Assembly (NCBI RefSeq): GCF_024490875.1
Contig: NZ_JACCLX010000007.1
Coordinates: 40,897-104,896, forward strand
DNA length: 64,000 bases
Origin: Methanocaldococcus sp.
GTDB taxonomy: Archaea; AGJL01; Methanococci; Methanococcales; Methanocaldococcaceae
Reading direction: 5' to 3'
Shown: piece after piece, positions 62,047 to 64,000 of the stretch
Layout of the letters: each line of letters begins with the position of its first letter
Position numbering within the stretch: the stretch's first letter is position 1
The notes under the pieces: generated by a model
What the model saw: only the letters and a program-made list of their open reading frames with translations
What the model was told of the DNA's origin: nothing
The model's database searches: none
Position numbers and translations under genes: made by a program

Positions 62047-62805
62047 ATGATGATTGATGCTCACACCCATTTAGATGTTAGGAGTTTTGAGGATTTGGAG
62101 AAAATGGCATTATGTGGAATTGAAACAATTATAACCTGTGCCCATGACCCATACAAAATGAGATCTCCTGATGTCTATTTAGACCACTGGGATAGATTAA
62201 TTAATTTAGAGGTAAAAAGAGGAAAAATGGCTGGTGTTAATGTTAAAGTAGCAGTAGGAGTCCATCCTATGGGTTATCCAAAGAATTGGAATATTTTGAT
62301 AAAAAAACTTCCTGAATTTTTAGATAATGAAAATGTAGTGGCTATTGGAGAGACAGGTTTGCATTATTTAACAGAGGATGAAAAAAATCTTTTAAGAGAG
62401 CAGTTAATTTTAGCAAAAGATTATAAAATGCCTATAATTATTCATACGCCAGAGAAAAATAAGAAAGAGGCATTAATTGAGATTTTAAAGATATTAGATG
62501 AAGTTAAAATAAAGGATGATTTGGTTATGATTGATCACATAAACAAAGAGACTGTAGAATTAATAGATAAAGATGTTTTTGTTGGATTAACAGTCCAACC
62601 ATCAATGAAAATAAGCCATGAAGAAGCGGCTGAGATTATAAAAGAGTATGATAAAAAATTTATTTTAAGCAGTGATTTGGGAAGTTTAAAGTCAGATATA
62701 TATGCATTACCAAGAACTAAGTTGTATATGAAAAAAATAGGCGTTGATAAAGAAAAAATAATTAATTCAATATTTAAAAATGCAAAGGAATTTTATAGGT
62801 TATAA
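62047..62805 (+). CDS. TatD-like metal-dependent hydrolase
   Basis: 252 residues. Amidohydrolase-type TIM barrel: 'IDAHTHLDVRSFEDL' (HxH), 'VGVHPMG', 'AIGETGLHYL' (Glu ligand), 'IIHTPEK' and 'SSDLGSL' (Asp). Methanogen subfamily of TatD; nuclease activity is plausible but unproven. ATG 62047 or 62050 both fit the GGTGA spacing. Confidence 0.88.
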   Translation: MMIDAHTHLDVRSFEDLEKMALCGIETIITCAHDPYKMRSPDVYLDHWDRLINLEVKRGKMAGVNVKVAVGVHPMGYPKNWNILIKKLPEFLDNENVVAIGETGLHYLTEDEKNLLREQLILAKDYKMPIIIHTPEKNKKEALIEILKILDEVKIKDDLVMIDHINKETVELIDKDVFVGLTVQPSMKISHEEAAEIIKEYDKKFILSSDLGSLKSDIYALPRTKLYMKKIGVDKEKIINSIFKNAKEFYRL

Positions 62806-62900
62806 TTAAAAACTAATCCTTTTTTATTTGTAGATTGTTTTTTTATAATTACAATTTATTTAGTTTTTAAATGAAGAGACCATTTTATAGGTTGATTATT

Positions 62901-63656
62901 ATGAAAGCCACATTCATATATCACAAAGGTAACGAGAGGATGGAAAAATTCTATAAAAATTTATTAAATGAAGTAGATTTTTGTAGGATTTGTGAAGATT
63001 GTTATAATTGTAGAGGAGATTGGAGTTTTAAGAATGATGTAAAAAATGTTGTTGTTGAAAATGTTTATGAGGAGTTTGTTGAAGATCCTTATGAATATCT
63101 TCCAGATCTTCCAGAGGGAGATGTCTGCATAGCCCAACTACATGAAGATCTATTGTACGAACTACCTTTATTGTTAAAAGAAAAAAATTACAAAGCCTTA
63201 ATAGTTCCTTCTGAAACCCCACATGATTTATCTCCTGCACTAAGAAGAGATTTAAAAAGAGTTTGTAACGAGCTTAATATTGAGTTCGAAAACCCGAAAC
63301 CCTTTTGCTCATTAGAAAAAAAAGAAAAAAATAAGGTTATAAATGAATTCATTGACTATTTTAGGATAGGAAAGCCAGAATTAACTGTTTATATTGAAAA
63401 TAACATTATTAAAGATGTTAAAGTTAAAATCTCCGCCCCCTGTGGAGAAACATACTACATAGCCAAAAGATTAAAAGGAATTCCTTTAAGCAATTTAAAA
63501 GAAGAGATTGCTAACGCTCATCATAACTATCCTTGTTTAGGTAGTATGGAAATAGACAAAGAATTAAATGACACTATTTTACATAAGGCAGGATACATTG
63601 CTATTAATAGTGTTGAAAAGGCTATAAGAGAGTTTTTAAGTAAAAATAATAAATAA
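62901..63656 (+). CDS. DUF166 family protein (annotated thymidylate synthase-like in methanogens)
   Basis: 251 residues from ATG 62901. Cys-rich 'FCRICEDCYNCRGDW' near 30-45, 'IVPSETPHDLSPALRRDLKRVC' and 'ISAPCGETYYIAKRL'. Relatives were once proposed to make thymidylate, but the family assignment is old and weak; the Cys pattern suggests Fe-S or zinc. An upstream in-frame ATG at 62871 lacks a ribosome site. Confidence 0.75.
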   Translation: MKATFIYHKGNERMEKFYKNLLNEVDFCRICEDCYNCRGDWSFKNDVKNVVVENVYEEFVEDPYEYLPDLPEGDVCIAQLHEDLLYELPLLLKEKNYKALIVPSETPHDLSPALRRDLKRVCNELNIEFENPKPFCSLEKKEKNKVINEFIDYFRIGKPELTVYIENNIIKDVKVKISAPCGETYYIAKRLKGIPLSNLKEEIANAHHNYPCLGSMEIDKELNDTILHKAGYIAINSVEKAIREFLSKNNK

Positions 63657-63661
63657 AATTT

Positions 63662-63880
63662 TTAAGATATAAATAAGTTTCCTAATGCCAATATAAATAA
63701 CATTCCCATTAATGCCAAATGAGCAGAATATATTCCAGTATTTTGATATTGAGTTTTTAAGATATTACAAATTGTATTACAAATTGTTAATGGCGTTAAT
63801 ATTTGAAAGGTTATTGCTAAATATCCAACTATATTATTATTTATTACTAATGAGATTGTCAAGATAAGGATAAGAGGTAG
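63662..63880 (-). pseudogene. Truncated membrane protein, N-terminus missing
   Basis: About 72 codons open from 63880 to TAA 63662, hydrophobic throughout: '[19 protein letters not shown]', 'LALMGMLFILALGNLF'. No ATG exists before the frame closes at 63881-63883; only TTG 63862 could start it. It looks like the last helices of a small membrane protein cut off at about 63880. Family unknown. Confidence 0.5.
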
Positions 63881-64000
63881 TTATAGATGGAGGCGAAAGA
63901 ATTAAGCCAGGAGATAATGGTAATAAATTTGGAATTATTAGGGAATCTATTATAGAAGGACTTAGTTTTTCGTTTAAGGAGGGAGAAGAAGCTTTCTACA
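63874..64000 (+). CDS. Partial open frame running off the right edge
   Basis: Open from 63874 (after TAA 63871-63873) to the window end: '[19 protein letters not shown]', then '[10 protein letters not shown]'. It has no start codon with a ribosome site, reads like the inside of a protein, and abuts the truncated membrane protein. Not recognised. Either a 5'-truncated gene or a gene starting at a later in-frame codon. Confidence 0.35.

Overview
The window is strongly AT-rich chromosomal DNA from a hyperthermophilic methanogenic archaeon, almost certainly a Methanocaldococcus close to M. jannaschii. Evidence: mer, mfnE, hdrCB, F420H2 oxidase and F420-hydrogenase-like genes; archaeal ribosomal proteins with secY and adk; a PEP synthase interrupted by an intein at the same active-site position as in M. 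jannaschii; and GGTGA ribosome binding sites a few bases before most starts. The species cannot be named from the sequence alone.

Layout. (1) 1-10.7 kb is an accessory, probably genome-defence island: the tail of a McrC-like PD-(D/E)XK nuclease; a giant GHKL (sacsin/Hsp90-type) ATPase plus UPF1-like helicase split by a one-base frameshift; a second gene (domain with a WHDSGWNG motif, RecD-like helicase, endonuclease-like tail) broken by two in-frame stops; and a scrap of an MBL-fold gene. (2) 10.7-28.1 kb is housekeeping: mer, a PIN/ATPase/KH protein, nadM, ppsA with intein, eL16 (L10e), a glycosyltransferase, minD, DUF2121, nikR, archaeosine radical SAM enzyme, cobalt-precorrin-6A reductase, an mtnA homologue, a DUF1847-like protein, an M20 peptidase and mfnE. 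(3) 28.1-40.8 kb is the ribosomal protein block (uL22 to uL15) with aIF1, Rpp29, secY, adk and an EMC3/DUF106 membrane protein. (4) 40.8-46.5 kb: NYN-domain protein, zinc ribbon, dph2, cobQ, TtcA-like PP-loop enzyme, V4R and CBS proteins. (5) 46.6-54.4 kb: hdrC-hdrB, then a dense oxygen/peroxide defence run (CMD protein, superoxide reductase, two rubredoxins, ferritin, peroxiredoxin, rubrerythrin, F420H2 oxidase, iron-sulfur flavoprotein, archaeoflavoprotein). (6) 54.5-58.9 kb: a cooS-type CO dehydrogenase gene with three FrhA/FrhG/FrhB-like genes. (7) 59-64 kb: a NikR paralogue, hcp, a cupin, a nonsense-broken small gene, a TatD-like hydrolase, a DUF166 protein and a broken junction at the right edge.

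Most unusual signals. The CODH homologue keeps all six C-cluster ligands but by eye lacks the His/Lys acid-base residues and the His proton path of CODH II; its FrhA-like partner lacks one of the four Ni-Fe cysteines. Together they look like a repurposed CODH/hydrogenase-like redox complex. A perfect 13-bp inverted repeat flanks rpp29 and overlaps its ribosome binding site, next to a GC-rich hairpin in an AT-rich genome. A 96-bp GC-rich, hairpin-bearing insertion between imperfect 30-bp direct repeats rewrites the end of the FrhG-like gene. The island at the left edge combines McrC-like nuclease, GHKL-helicase and RecD-helicase-nuclease genes, and is visibly decaying. No tRNA, rRNA, CRISPR array or intact insertion sequence was seen. 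All homology statements come from reading the proteins; no search was run.
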